Positions 14,577 to 25,447 of a DNA stretch of 64,000 bases are shown here, piece by piece (positions within the stretch are counted from its first letter, which is position 1; every line of letters begins with the position of its first letter). The notes below the pieces were generated by a model. The model was not told where the DNA came from. It saw only the letters and a program-made list of their open reading frames with translations, and searched no databases. This DNA comes from Corylus avellana (taxonomy: Eukaryota; Streptophyta; Magnoliopsida; Fagales; Betulaceae), in assembly GCF_901000735.1 (NCBI RefSeq), contig NC_081548.1:7529811-7593810 (forward strand), written 5' to 3'. Position numbers and translations under genes: made by a program.

Positions 14577-14690
14577 GTCCTAAGAGGTAGTTCAATCGGC
14601 TGAGACCATGCTTAATGAAGCGGAGGTCACTAGTTCGAATCTTCCTCCCCCTCTTGTGCAGACATGTCAAAAAAAAAAAAAAAAAAAAAA
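14577..14690 (+). mobile_element. tRNA-derived SINE with target duplication
   Basis: The element begins TCCTAAGAGGTAGTTC just after the duplication. It has an A-box-like GGTAGTTCAATCGGC and a B-box-like GGTCACTAGTTCGAATC about 40 bases apart, as in a tRNA gene, then a short unrelated body and an A tail of about 23. It is flanked by a perfect 14-bp duplication, AAACAATAAAGTTA, at 14563-14576 and 14691-14704. This is a textbook young Pol III-type SINE. It lies in the inferred 5'UTR intron, in the sense orientation. Confidence 0.88.
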
Positions 14691-15259
14691 AAACAATAAA
14701 GTTAATATATAATTCTTCAAACGGAAAGTAATTAAATTATTAATTTACAGGATCCGTAAAAGTTTTCGGACTTCCAGTTCCTCATTGATGGTCTTTGGTC
14801 CAGGCCCGGAGTACACCCATCAATCTCAGTTAGACACGAGATAAATAAGGTACCATATTTCAATTTATTTGTAATTTTTTTTTTCCTATTATACGAGCTG
14901 GATAAGGAACATGACAGTGACAACATTTAAAGTTATTAAATTTTATAATATACTATTTATATTATGTAAATCAATTATAAAAGGTGGCTAGGTGTTTTTT
15001 TTTTTTTTTTTCTTAGTAATTTTCATTTGAAGATTCGTATGCCATGACTATGATGATTATTTGCACCTAATCTTTGGAATATGCCTTGGGTAAAGTCTTT
15101 TTATTATTGATCAAATTCATCTTATAGGATATATAAAAGAGGAAAAAGAAAAAATTCTTGTTTTAGGCTGGTTGCCTATTAATTAGGAGGCATATGCCCA
15201 TGATCATGACTGATCTACATCTACTGTTGACACTACTAGGAAGATATTTTGTCTTTCTT

Positions 15260-15483
15260 GGGAAAATTTTACCCTCCAAAGTTTGGGGTGATTTGCAATT
15301 TGACCTCTAAAATTTCAATTTTGGCAATCCACCTCCCCAAAGTTTTTAATTTTTATAATTTGACCANNNNNNNNNNNNNNNNNNNNNNNNNNNNNNNNNN
15401 NNNNNNNNNNNNNNNNNNNNNNNNNNNNNNNNNNNNNNNNNNNNNNNNNNNNNNNNNNNNNNNNNNTAAAATGTACTTTTCCC
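15260..15483. mobile_element. MULE-type MITE interrupted by an assembly gap
   Basis: The left end GGGAAAATTTTACCCTCC, followed by 'aaagtttggggtgatttgcaa', belongs to the same terminal family as the Pack-MULE at 8450. The right end is ATGTACTTTTCCC. A perfect 9-bp duplication GTCTTTCTT flanks it at 15251-15259 and 15484-15492. Most of its body is replaced by 100 N, so its true length and any cargo are unknown. Confidence 0.85.
15367..15466. other. Assembly gap (100 N) inside a MITE
   Basis: Exactly 100 N. The flanks are the two ends of one MULE-type element with matching target duplications, so the scaffold join itself looks correct. Confidence 0.99.
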
Positions 15484-16070
15484 GTCTTTCTTTTATATCT
15501 ATAACGGAACTACGTACATTTTAATTTTTTTTTGAATTAAAAATATATGTAATTTTAGGCTTAAAAATTAGGTTTGATCATTTTAAAATTAAGCTTAACT
15601 CATAATTCATACATTTAACTCCAAATGACAAACCCTGGTTCCATCCCTGATACATATTTCTTCGAATATTTTCTTGGTCAATATTCATCCTCTCAATATA
15701 TGAAGCAATTGCACCACCTACATTGAAGTTAATTAAAATCTCTTGAAAAAGAGGTAGCTAGATGGTTACTAGAGAAGGTAAATGGGTTCAAGAATATAAT
15801 TAATGGGCTGTTGGGCACAAATAGTTGTATAATATCCCCAAAATGAAAAATGTTACAAGTGGAGTGTACATAGCTTAGGCAACTATGAACCAAAACATTT
15901 GTACTTTCTTTGAACTTAATTAGTTTTGATTTCTTTTTTCACTTAGAAGATATATTATAAGTGCGCTAAAATTACTATACCTTTTACTACAAAAATCAAA
16001 CAACGTGACAGTTTAGGTGACACTTGTTTATGATGTCCCAGTGTAGGTGGTGACACCCAACGTACAACAT

Positions 16071-17363
16071 ATGGCAACTACAAAAGGAAAAGACAGCAGC
16101 AGTTTAGGGAAGGAAAAGAGGGTCACAACCCCTCCAAATTCTCGCACCACCAATATCACCAAAACTCGTCTCAAAACACCCACCACAACCGCCCTTCACC
16201 ACAAGCCTTCTTCAACTACAACTGAAAAACAAGTCCCAAGCTACCTCCGGCCGACGCAAAGCTCACGCCATGATCAATCTCTCAAGTACGTGAAGAAATC
16301 TAGCCCAGAAGACAGCCCCAAGAAGTCGGCCAGTCCTAATCGGAGAAGATCTTTCGACACGGCGGCACCGCCTCCGGCTTCCAGGCTACAAAGCTCATTT
16401 TCCTCCTCCAGCCCTCGAGAGAGAACGGTAACCGTCCGTTCTACATCGGTTACTCCGAAAACCACTAGTTCTCTCAAGCCTGTTGCAGAGAGGACTTCTA
16501 GAAGTACTCTTAAGGCGGGAAAACCGCACCCGTCCCATGCAAGGGTAACAAAGAAGAGCACGACTCCCGCTAATAAGAAGGAAACTAATATTGCTTCTGC
16601 TTCGGCAAAAGATCAAGAGGATGTGGATATAACGGAAAGTTTTAATCTTCATATTGCTGATCAAGATGATGAAGAGTTTTTGGTTCATGAGGTTGAAGAA
16701 ATTGTAGAGGTGAAAGATCCTTCTGAAAATGTTGAGCATAGTGATATTGTAGAAGATGAGAAAGTCGAGCTTTGTGACATCCCTGAAGTTTCAGAAGAAA
16801 AAACGAATCCTCCATTAACTGCTGATATTGAAGAATCTGGAGATATTATATTACAAGAAGAAAAAGTTGAGAATCAGACTGAAGGAGATCAAGAGAATGG
16901 AAGCAATGAGATTCACCCGGAAGAGAGTTTTGCAAGTGAGACAACAGTTGAGGTCAAGGAGGATAAAGAAGAAGAGGGTGGTGAAGAAAAAGAGATTGTG
17001 GATGAAAACAAGCAAAATGAAGAGAAGGAAATGGTGGATGGGGAAATTGAAGAGCTTGTTTTGAAGGAAGAGGAAAATGTGGAGGGTGGCGGCTTTGAAG
17101 AAACAAAGTCAGAGGTGGCAGAAAATACAGAAATATCATCCATCAAGGAAGAACAAAAGGTTGATGGTGGTGTTGAAGAAAGTACAACAATGTCAATATC
17201 ATCGAAGCGCCAAGTAGGATTGGTCGGGAAGAAGGAATCTCAGGCATATAATGATGTTATTGAGGAGACTGCAAGCAAGCTATTGGAGAAGAGGAAGAAC
17301 AAGGTGAAAGCACTGGTTGGGGCATTTGAGACTGTCATAGACAAAGAATCCTCATCCAAATGA
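16071..17363 (+). CDS. Plant calmodulin-binding-domain protein, 430 aa
   Basis: The protein has three parts. Residues 1-190 are basic and Ser/Thr/Pro-rich with SPKK- and SPNRRRS-type motifs. Residues 190-385 are very acidic (Glu, Asp and Val rich). The C-terminus has AYNDVIEETASKLLEKRKN followed by KVKALVGAFETVI (about residues 392-423), the signature helix of the plant calmodulin-binding domain family (PF07839-type), here near the extreme C-terminus. Such proteins bind Ca2+/calmodulin through this basic amphipathic helix; the cellular roles of most are unknown. I take the ATG at 16071 because the frame upstream has no other ATG before the acceptor at 16046. It is a single coding exon ending in TGA at 17361-17363. 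The frame is intact and composition is even, so I judge it a real gene; the exact homologue is not assignable. Confidence 0.85.
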   Translation: MATTKGKDSSSLGKEKRVTTPPNSRTTNITKTRLKTPTTTALHHKPSSTTTEKQVPSYLRPTQSSRHDQSLKYVKKSSPEDSPKKSASPNRRRSFDTAAPPPASRLQSSFSSSSPRERTVTVRSTSVTPKTTSSLKPVAERTSRSTLKAGKPHPSHARVTKKSTTPANKKETNIASASAKDQEDVDITESFNLHIADQDDEEFLVHEVEEIVEVKDPSENVEHSDIVEDEKVELCDIPEVSEEKTNPPLTADIEESGDIILQEEKVENQTEGDQENGSNEIHPEESFASETTVEVKEDKEEEGGEEKEIVDENKQNEEKEMVDGEIEELVLKEEENVEGGGFEETKSEVAENTEISSIKEEQKVDGGVEESTTMSISSKRQVGLVGKKESQAYNDVIEETASKLLEKRKNKVKALVGAFETVIDKESSSK

Positions 17364-17619
17364 TACCATTTTCCCCTCATTCAAGTTAATTATGTTTATT
17401 AATGAATTTTTCGTATAGTTTGATAATATTGTTGTATCAAGTATTAACTGCATTTCAATGTATGAATCATGCAAATACTAATATATATATATAGTTTTTT
17501 TTAGTTTTTGCCTTTCTTTAATTACCTTATCATTTTTTTTTCCTGAAATAAATGATTAAATGTTAATAACTATAGTTTAAAATACTTACTTTAATTAGCC
17601 AACTTGAGCCAAAACCTAT
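17364..17619 (+). other. 3' region of the calmodulin-binding gene
   Basis: AT-rich downstream sequence with several AATAAA-like signals ('attaatgaatttt', 'aaataaatgatt') and TTGTATC-type U-rich motifs near 17425-17440. It ends where a LINE poly(A) tail begins on the other strand. Confidence 0.4.
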
Positions 17620-18628
17620 TCTTTTTTTTTTTTTTTTTAAGGAATATAGAAATATTCATTAATTCAGAAATATCCAAAGAAGATCACACAAGAAGAAGAG
17701 ATTGTTCCCTCTTTACAATATCACCTATACTTGGTGGGCTATCTTCCAACCAAGTAGAAAGAGTGACATGGGTGATAGCCAATTTTGCAAGCGCATACGC
17801 ATCATTATTGGCGTCCCTCGAAACATGTAAAAATCTAGCATTCTCTACACCATATAGCTCTAGCTGTATACCTTCTATGAACTGTCCACAGCTACTAAAA
17901 CATGGCCTTCCGAGTCAATCGCTTCGATAACTTGCATGGTGTTACCTTCAAAAAGAATGTTATCAAAACCCATTTCTTTGCTAAACAGGACAACATTCAA
18001 GGCAGCCATGGATTCTGCTGTAGTGGGATCTGTTATAGCTTCATGGGTTACACTACGTGCAGCCAAGACTTTCCCCATCGAGTCCCTGACAATGACACCC
18101 AACCCAATTCTCTTTTCCTTCATATTCACCGCCGCATCCTAGTTCATATTCACCATGTTTGCTGGTGGGGGTTGTCACTTAGCAACGGTACATTCCAAAA
18201 CACGAGGCTCTTCATCTAAATTGCCATCATTCACCCGATGGTACTCTTCCAATGCATGATGTGCCTCTCGCAGGAGCTGAGTTGGATGGAGGAAAGGATC
18301 TCCATGGACCACAATGTTCCTACGCAGCCAAATGCGTCTAGTAGTCACAGCAAAAAGCTCCATTTCAGTCCTATCACAACGCTCCAACAAATTTCCAAAA
18401 ATAGTGGAGAAACCGCCACTCATTTCTCCAACTTTTTGTAATTTTATCGGACCACTACCACACACATCTGTTGTCGATGGGCAGCTCCACAAAATGTGTT
18501 CCACCATCTCATTTTCAGCTTCACAAAAATAACTTTTGACTATTCCTTTTTTATAGAGATTAACCTTAATAGGGAGAAGATTATTAAGGGCTCTCCATAA
18601 AAACATCTTGACCACATTCGGAACCGTC
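17620..18628 (-). mobile_element. 5'-truncated LINE (zf-RVT and RNase H remnant)
   Basis: Read on the minus strand from 18628, the sequence encodes a zinc-binding RT-associated domain (VPNVVKMFLWRALNNLLP, then CEAENEMVEHILWSCP), followed by an RNase H domain of plant L1-type LINEs (DAAVNMKEKRIGLGVIVRD, AESMAALNV, then HVSRDANNDAYALAKLA). It ends in a stop and an A tail (T run at 17620-17638). RNase H is broken: a TAG sits just before the first catalytic Asp, the third acidic site reads FEGN where an Asp is expected, and a frameshift lies near 17890. The reverse transcriptase and ORF1 are missing, so this is a dead, 5'-truncated copy. Confidence 0.85.
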
Positions 18629-18681
18629 AATTACCAACATTCTTTTTTTTTTTTTTTTTTTTGAGAAAATTACCAACATTC
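18629..18681 (-). mobile_element. Tail-only retro-insertion with 14-bp target duplication
   Basis: AATTACCAACATTC occurs at 18629-18642 and again at 18668-18681. Between the copies are only about 20 T followed by GAGAAA. A bare tail between perfect duplications is what an extremely 5'-truncated LINE or SINE insertion on the minus strand leaves. Confidence 0.6.
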
Positions 18682-19601
18682 GTTCCATGCAAAACTACTC
18701 GTTGGTTTTGATCCCCCACTACGCCTATTTGACATTGTTTCCATCTCTAGGTGATAAGGACTTGTAGTATCCCCATATGAAGAATTAATTACGTTTTCTC
18801 TTGATATTTTATTACCAAAAGTGGTTTATATATTCTTGTTCCATTGCACCATATAAATTGCCATAATGGAATTGCTTTTTCAATATTAAACTGCATAACT
18901 TTATATGGTAAAACATTTTAATAACTAAAGCACAATATTGTAATGAATTTGCAAAAATTAATCATATGTGGAAATCGTCCTTTAATATGGAATGTAAGTT
19001 GTAAAAAACAGTTATTAGGGAAGACTATAGTTACAGTGTGTGAAGTGAGCCATTTTTTCCCCAAAATTTCTTTTTCTCTTATCCTTTTAAAACAAATAAA
19101 CTGATGCATTTTATTTGATAATTTTTTTTTAAAATTTTTTTTATTTTTATAAAACTTACGTAAAAAGCATTTTAACACTAAAAGAGAATTTTTATACTAT
19201 ATTTTAAATAACATATATTCTTATCATTTCCCTTTCCAGATTAAAACTTTAGCGTATAAAACTATATGTCACTTAATTTAGCTCGGTTGATCATGATAAT
19301 GACAAACAACAATTTAAACCAAGTTTAAAGCAGATGCATACATGTACAAAATAATATGGATTTACAGAATAATATTGTTGAGCGTTTAACCCCTGCTCAA
19401 CCATAGGTCAGGAATCAATAAGTTTTCTACCCCCACTCTTCACTATATCAGAATTGATAAGCGTTCAACTCCCGCTCATCTTTGGGCAGGGGCGGACCTA
19501 CCCCATGCCCTGGAGGGTCCAATGGTCCATGGCACCCCAAGGATTTCTAAACTCCTTGCAAGTTTTTTTTTAAAATATATTATGCCCTTATAAGGGTCCC
19601 G
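18682..19601. other. Intergenic, AT-rich; no gene seen
   Basis: Two related pieces ('gagcgtttaacccctgctcaa' near 19380 and 'aagcgttcaactcccgctcat' near 19459) form a short imperfect repeat. No coding sequence is recognised. Confidence 0.45.
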
Positions 19602-20117
19602 TGATGCAAATCGCAGAAGACAGGTTCTAGTACTGCACTCGATCTTGCGATCGAGCGCATGATCGATTGCACAATTCTCTGAAAGTGCGATTGATTGTCC
19701 ACGTGCCTGCGATTGAGCCCACACGGGGAGACATTATGTTATTTTTCAGCTTTTAATTACTTAAACCGACTTTATTTCATTGTTTTAGTAGGGTTAGGGT
19801 TTTAGGAGTCTTTATTTCGTTATTTTATTAAGTTTAGGGTTTTGGTGGTATTTTTGTCATATTTTATTAGGTTTAGGGTTTTGGACTATAAATATATGCT
19901 TATAGCCTCTAAAGAAAACAACTGTTGTTTATTATTGATTTTGATGAATAAGAATACTCAGAGTTGAGTTTCTTTTGTGTTTTCTCCTTAAACCTTAGAT
20001 AGTGTCTATTGTTTTAAGAAGATTTATTTGATTACTTGATAGTCTCAAGATTTAAAAATATATATCCGCTGCTTTATTGATATTCTTCTCTGCAGCCCAC
20101 TAAGTCACGCTGCATTA
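19602..20117 (+). repeat. 5' LTR
   Basis: 516 bp. It carries CGATCGAGCGCA-like palindromic words near 19640-19700, a TATA-like 'ctataaatatatgc' near 19886, and ends TGCATTA. It is closely similar to 21473-21966. Confidence 0.88.
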
Positions 20118-20743
20118 GTTGGTATTAAAGCCCAAGTTACTTTCCATGAATTGGGAGAGGCAACCGTCTGGCAGACAGGAACGAAGTGAACATGCACACG
20201 GAGGTAGTCGTAAGGAACAACCGGGCAATTCATTTGCGGCACATGGAGGAGAGGTTTGGTGGTCTAACCGTGTCGAAGGAGGAGCGTGCGTGCACCCAAC
20301 ACGGGGTCTCTACCAATCACTTGGCCAACATGGATGGTTCGAGCGTTCGTCGTCGTCAACCAAGACTGCGGTACGCGGGGGCGGAAGACAAATTTATCAC
20401 TGAATTTCGGCAACACATGGAGGAGAAATTCGCGGCTTTGGGGGATCAAATTGAATACCTCACTACCGGAATATCCAACCTGTGTGGTCACAAAAGGAGT
20501 GGATCTAGAAACCTGTTTGCAGAGCGCCAAACGCGCGGACCTCAGCACCGTGCACAAGTTCATGCCCATCAGCGGGTGAATAGGTTACCTAAAGAATTCA
20601 TGGTAAAAAAAATAAAAAATAAAAAGAAAGTCAACAAAAAAAAAAAGAGGAGTTTGGGGAGGCAGGGATTGAGGCGGAAGATCCATGACAAGTCAATTTG
20701 ACCTTTATTCGCCAATCTCAACTCCATCTACCCAAATGTATAT

Positions 20744-21277
20744 GTGGAGGAGCAAGGTGAACCTGTTGAGGAAGAATTCCAGGAATCTGAGATCCTTGGT
20801 GAAGAGTTCGAGCATAAAGATGTTGAAGATGAAGATCTTTCACAAGGGTTTGTGGATTGGGATTCCCTACCAACCTATGATGACGATGTCAATGAGGAAG
20901 ATCGAATTAAAAAACCTTTGTCATCCGACCTAGAGGAAGAGTATGAAGAAGATGGGTTTTCTCTCATGTTTGACTGCCTCTACCCTAAAGAAGATGACCC
21001 ATTGGAAGAGGAAGAACCCATAGATGACATCGCCGATTATGAAGAGGTTGATGAAGACCTTTCAGGTGAAGTGCCTAATTTTAATGATGAAAAGGTTGAT
21101 TATGTTAATTTTTTTGGTGTTGAAGATATCTTAAATTCTCCTAGCAATGATTATAGTGAGTTTTATGCGGATGAGGAAAATTATATGTTCCCAAGGGAAA
21201 CAATGACTGACCCATTCTTGAGTATTTTCATGGCACGTGGAAGGGAAGAGGAACGAGAGAAGTATGGCAAATCCTAA
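20744..21277 (+). CDS. Acidic 177-aa ORF of unknown function in the non-autonomous LTR element
   Basis: The frame is open for 177 codons and very rich in Glu and Asp (for example SSDLEEEYEEDGF and DPLEEEEPIDDIADYEE), with an aromatic-rich C-terminal half and a basic end (ARGREEEREKYGKS). I recognise no gag zinc knuckle, protease or other domain. A less clear frame upstream (about 20186-20701) has a gag-like helical region (EFRQHMEEKFAALGDQIEYL). Conservation of an acidic reading frame in an otherwise gutted element suggests it may have been kept for a reason, but function is unknown. It could be the tail of a degenerate gag. Confidence 0.4.
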   Translation: MEEQGEPVEEEFQESEILGEEFEHKDVEDEDLSQGFVDWDSLPTYDDDVNEEDRIKKPLSSDLEEEYEEDGFSLMFDCLYPKEDDPLEEEEPIDDIADYEEVDEDLSGEVPNFNDEKVDYVNFFGVEDILNSPSNDYSEFYADEENYMFPRETMTDPFLSIFMARGREEEREKYGKS

Positions 21278-21472
21278 AAATTGTCAAGTGGTGTGTGGGG
21301 CTTTCATGACAATCATCAAGGTATTTCGATGATGCGAAGCGTCACGTTTATTTTGGGGTGTTGCCTTGTCTTGATCTTGTGGAAGGGCGAGTGGAATGAG
21401 GACTGGACATCCAAAGGACCATGGAAAGAACTGGCTAAATTCGAGGGCGAATTCTCTCAAACAAGTGGAGAA

Positions 21473-21966
21473 TAATGCAGATCGCAGAAGACAAGTTTTG
21501 GTACTGCGCTCGATCCTGCGATCGAGCGCACGATCGATCTCACAAGTCCCTGGAAGTGCGATCGAGCGCACCCGGGGAGACATTATGTTATTTTTCTGCT
21601 TTTAATTACTTAAACCGACTTTATTTCATTGTTTTAGTAGAGTTAGCGTTTTATGAGTCTTTATTTCGTTATTTTATTAGGTTTAGGGTTTTAGGGATAT
21701 TTATGTCATATTTTTTAGGTTTAGGGTTTTGGGCTATAAATATATGCTTATAGCCTCCAGAGAAAGTAGTAGTTGTTTATTATTGATTTTGATGAAGAAG
21801 AATACTCAGAGTTGAGTTTCTTTTGTGTTTTTTTCCTTAAACCTTAGATAGTATCTATTATTTTAAGAAGATTTCTTTAATTACTTGATAGTCTCAAGAT
21901 CTAGAAATATATATCCACTACTTTATTGATGTTTTTCTCTGCAGCCCACTAAGTCATGTTGCATCA
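21473..21966 (+). repeat. 3' LTR
   Basis: 494 bp, preceded by the purine-rich tract at 21463-21472 and ending TGCATCA. It contains CTGCGATCGAGCGCACGATCG-type words near 21510. Confidence 0.88.
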
Positions 21967-22212
21967 CTCCGGCAAGGTTTTCTCTCCCAAGAAAATTTTT
22001 AACTCATGCCACACGTTGTACCTCAAAAACGCCATTTCCAAGTCAACTAGGCCATTATATATATATATATGACAGAACTTGCAACATTAAGACTTTACAC
22101 AAAATTAAACCTACAAAAAACAAAATGACAAATAAAAAATAATAATACTGAAATTAATTAGTGTGTTTAAGAGGTATGAGTGAAATTTATTAGTGTAGTA
22201 GTACTGAAATTT

Positions 22213-22310
22213 AGGGAAAACTTCACTTACCCCCATGAACTTATGTGACTTTTGCAAACACCCTTCTATTGTTCAAATTCTTTCACTTTGGTGTATCCAA
22301 CTTTAATTTC
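22213..22310. repeat. MULE-like terminal repeat near the transposase gene
   Basis: GGGAAAACTTCACTTACCCCC followed by 'gacttttgcaaacaccc' resembles a MULE terminus and lies just downstream of the minus-strand transposase. The diverged inverse of this pattern ends at about 29203. I could not find a matching 9-bp duplication at these two points, so the element's real ends remain unproven. Confidence 0.4.
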
Positions 22311-23728
22311 ATATTAAAATATGAAATTACTCGCACTAGCATTACTCTGAGATTGTAGTGTTTGAGATTGAGGAGGTCCATACAACTTTATTGTGTTCAT
22401 AGTACCCTGAAACTACGCAATATTAAAAAATAAAATACACATAAATTAAATGGAACATACATATTAAAATATAAAATTACTCGCACTAGCATTGCTATGA
22501 GACTGTGGTGTTTGAGATTGAGGAGGTCCATACAATTTGACTATGTGGACTGTACCCTGAAATTGACCTCTACCTCCACCCCTAGTCTTTGGCCGACCTT
22601 TATGCAGTTCAAGATGCCCTCCCCTAGTCCTTGGCCCATCGCAAACCCTTTTGGGGTAGGTTGACTCCTACCCCTACCCCTACCCCTACCTCTACCCCTA
22701 TCCCTAATACTCCCTCTACCTCTAGAAGAGGTAACAATAGCTTGCAGAATATGCGAAGAAGATGCAAAATTTGTTGTAAACTTATGTAATGAAGTTAGGG
22801 CATTGAATAATGACATATCTCTAAGTATGTAACTTACTGTTTCAGCATTAATGGTTGGCTGGGGAGTTGGGGTTTGCCCATATAAACTTTGACCACCACC
22901 ATCTTTTATCTATGACAACAAATTTGTCAAACATTAACATAGTATAACCGAAAAAAAATAATAATAAAAAAATGTGTCAAGTATAAACATTAGTAGTAGT
23001 AGCTCACCTCATGTTGGCTTGCACTCTTGCTTTCTTCCCTGTAATTCACTACCTCTCTTCTTCTCTGCGGACATGTTATGGTATTGTGTCCAATCCTTCT
23101 GCATTTGGAGCATCTCATCCTAACTCCACCCTTCCTCATATGGTATGGATTCACAGGCTCTTCATGACCTTTCGTCTTTACTTTTTGGGGCCTGCCTGGT
23201 TGTATTCTATGTAGAGCAGGGTCCACATGGTCGTAATTTGTCTGCACCCATTGGTCCTCTCCAGGCATTGGATAAACAATCTTATCGTATGCTTTTTTAT
23301 ACATTTCAACAGTAAACCAATCATCTACATAATCTCGGGGGTCTGCATTAAAAAACTAGATATTAGAGATTGCATGTGCACATAGGACACGTGTCAAGTC
23401 CCACTATCTGCAGCCACAAGCTCTCCTCAACAAATTCACAACATACTGCTTGTTATTGTGTGTGACTTCATATAACCCAGCCCCAGCACATCTGCTATAG
23501 CAATGACCAGCAACCTGTTCAATTTCATCCAATTTCGTAATCACTCTTGGACAAAGCCTACCTGACATGGTTCAGATGCCATCCCTCTTTGTTTGGTACC
23601 TCTTCATCAACTTCTTTCTTATCATTTCTAGCATGGATATGATCGGCAGGTCGCGCACCTTCAGAATATATGCATTGAAGCACTCGCACAAGTTGTTCAC
23701 AAGTAGATCACATTTGGGGATGTATTGA

Positions 23729-24255
23729 TGATGTAGGACGATATTTACCTTTATTTTCAGTAAAAACGAAAATAAAGAAAATATCAAAAATAATATTGGA
23801 GCAGCGCCACTTGATCATAATTTTATCTATTCTCAAACAATGAAAGTACAAAAGGAAAGATTGCCACGATTTTCGCTGATTGTCAATTTTATATTAGGAT
23901 TTTATTTTATTTTATTAGGACTTTATTTCCTTTCCTTATAGGGTTAGATTTACTATTGTTACTAGGATTATATTTACTTTCCTACTAAGATTAAATTTAC
24001 TTTCTCTACTAGAAGTAGGTTTACTTTTTTTAAAAGGATTTCTCTTGTATAAATAGGCTAGCTTATTATGTAAAACTGAACTCATTGAATTATTATCAAA
24101 TCAGAGATTTCTCTCTCAAATACTCTGTGGAGTTTTATTTTTCTTTTAGTCTGCTGGCTTGTTTTCATCTTTTTGGGTAGAAGACGAAGACGCTCCTCCT
24201 TGCAGAATCAAAGACGCTGCTCTTTGATTAGTTACCTTAGTCTTTCACTACGTCA
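23729..24255 (+). repeat. 5' LTR of the nested element
   Basis: 527 bp, near-identical to 25448-25973. It contains a 'tataaataggctagc' TATA region near 24048. Confidence 0.93.
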
Positions 24256-24505
24256 GTTGGTATCAGAGCAGGCTTTATCCTGATCATGGCCAATCAGTGC
24301 AACGGTGACAAACTTCTCAAACATCGCCGCTTGTAGGGGAGAGGCTCTTTCATGAGCCAAATTCATAGGGTATCTGAGCTGCCATTATCCGGATTCGATG
24401 GCCAACTTATAGTATAACAACAACTTCTATAACAACACCGTTCGTGAGAGAGATGTTGTTTCGAGATCTAACTACCAGTGATACATCAAGCGATCAGAGG
24501 CTACT

Positions 24506-24840
24506 TTGAGAGTCGTATTCCAAGAGCTTCGGCAGATGGCGCAGATGATGCAACATGAGGTGCGCCAGTTGTGTGAGTTGTTTGAATGCAGGCAGATGCG
24601 TGCCCATTGGAATCACAGAGACACCCGGGAATACCGAATGAATATCGATCTCCTTTCATTCGATGGTTATCTTCACATTAAAGATTACCTTGATTGGATA
24701 ATGGAGGTAGAAAGATTCTTTGAGTACATGTGTATTCTGGAAGAAAAGAAGGTGAAGTTGGTGGCTTATAAGCTCAAAGGTGGAGCGTCCGCTTAGTGGG
24801 AATGGTTGAAGCTCTCTTGATCCAGGGAAGGGAAAAGACC
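24506..24840 (+). pseudogene. Truncated Ty3/Gypsy-type gag
   Basis: The frame includes LSFDGYLHIKDYLDWIMEVE and FFEYMCILEEKKVKLVAYKL, the conserved core of plant Ty3/Gypsy gag (retrotransposon gag domain), then GGASA and a TAG at 24796 immediately before WEWLKLS. No zinc knuckle follows. A separate proline-rich acidic frame (25055-25297) lies downstream. The element must borrow gag and pol from relatives. Confidence 0.75.
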
Positions 24841-25447
24841 CGTGACATCTTGGCCCAAGATGAAGCGGTTACTCAATGCCCGATTCCTACCACCAGATGA
24901 CTATGGGATCTGAAGGGAACCTGTTCGGTATCCTTATGTTGACCGATTCTGTGAGGATGACGTAAGCCACTTTTCTTAAGTCCATAATCATTTTCATAAC
25001 TCTCCAAATAGGCCCTTCGCCTATGAAGAGAATTTTAACTATGGTGAAGAAGTTGTGGAAGATGTTAAGTTGGTTGAAGAAGTGGAGTTGCCGTCAAAGA
25101 AAACATATGTGCAACCACCATCATTGATTCCAACGACTACGTCAATGGAGGAACAACTACCGCCTCCTCCACCACAAGTGCAACCTCTTTCACCAGAGAT
25201 GCAACCTCCTTCACCACATGTGCAACTCATCACGATGACCGCAAAAATTGGCGATCCTTTGGAAGATAACGGTGAAGTTGAAGATGACTTCCATTAAGAT
25301 ATCGTTGGGGGAATTTTTTGGAAAAGGACGAAAAGGAGAGAACGGGTCTTGGTGAAATCTATGTAGATTTCTCCAAATATATTTCCGCAGAGGAGCTGCA
25401 TGTGCCATTTCCCAACAAATGATGAGTTTTTTTCAAGTGGGGGTGTC

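Larger units (their letters stand above)
13340..16046 (+). other. Inferred 5'UTR exon and 2.6-kb first intron of the calmodulin-binding gene
   Basis: A pyrimidine-rich leader at about 13340-13424 ends in TCAAG followed by GTACGC (GT at 13425). The coding exon is preceded by TTTATGATGTCCCAGTGTAG with AG at 16045-16046, a usable acceptor. The ATG at 13404 is followed in frame by TGA after only four codons, so the leader is noncoding. The intron is T-rich and holds the SINE, the MULE-type MITE and a 100-N gap. The exon-intron link is inference without transcript evidence. Confidence 0.45.
19602..21966 (+). mobile_element. Non-autonomous LTR retrotransposon, 2.37 kb
   Basis: Two LTRs in direct orientation (19602-20117 and 21473-21966) carry TGATGCA...TGCATCA-type ends, each with one base changed. 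The left LTR is followed by TGGTATTAAAGC at 20120-20131, which matches the methionine-tRNA primer site TGGTATCAGAGC at 10 of 12 bases. The right LTR is preceded by the purine tract AAGTGGAGAA. The inside is only 1.36 kb and encodes no protease, reverse transcriptase or integrase. The presumed 5-bp flanks, TCCCG and CTCCG, match at 3 of 5, so the insertion is not recent. It needs enzymes from another element. Confidence 0.88.

Noticed and set aside
14577..14690. A functional tRNA gene
   Set aside because: A- and B-box-like words are present, but the acceptor and anticodon stems do not fold properly and an A tail with target duplications shows it is a SINE.
16047..16070. Extending the calmodulin-binding protein upstream to a GTG start
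   Set aside because: Eukaryotic nuclear genes start at ATG, and an acceptor-like AG ends at 16046. The ATG at 16071 is the first in frame.
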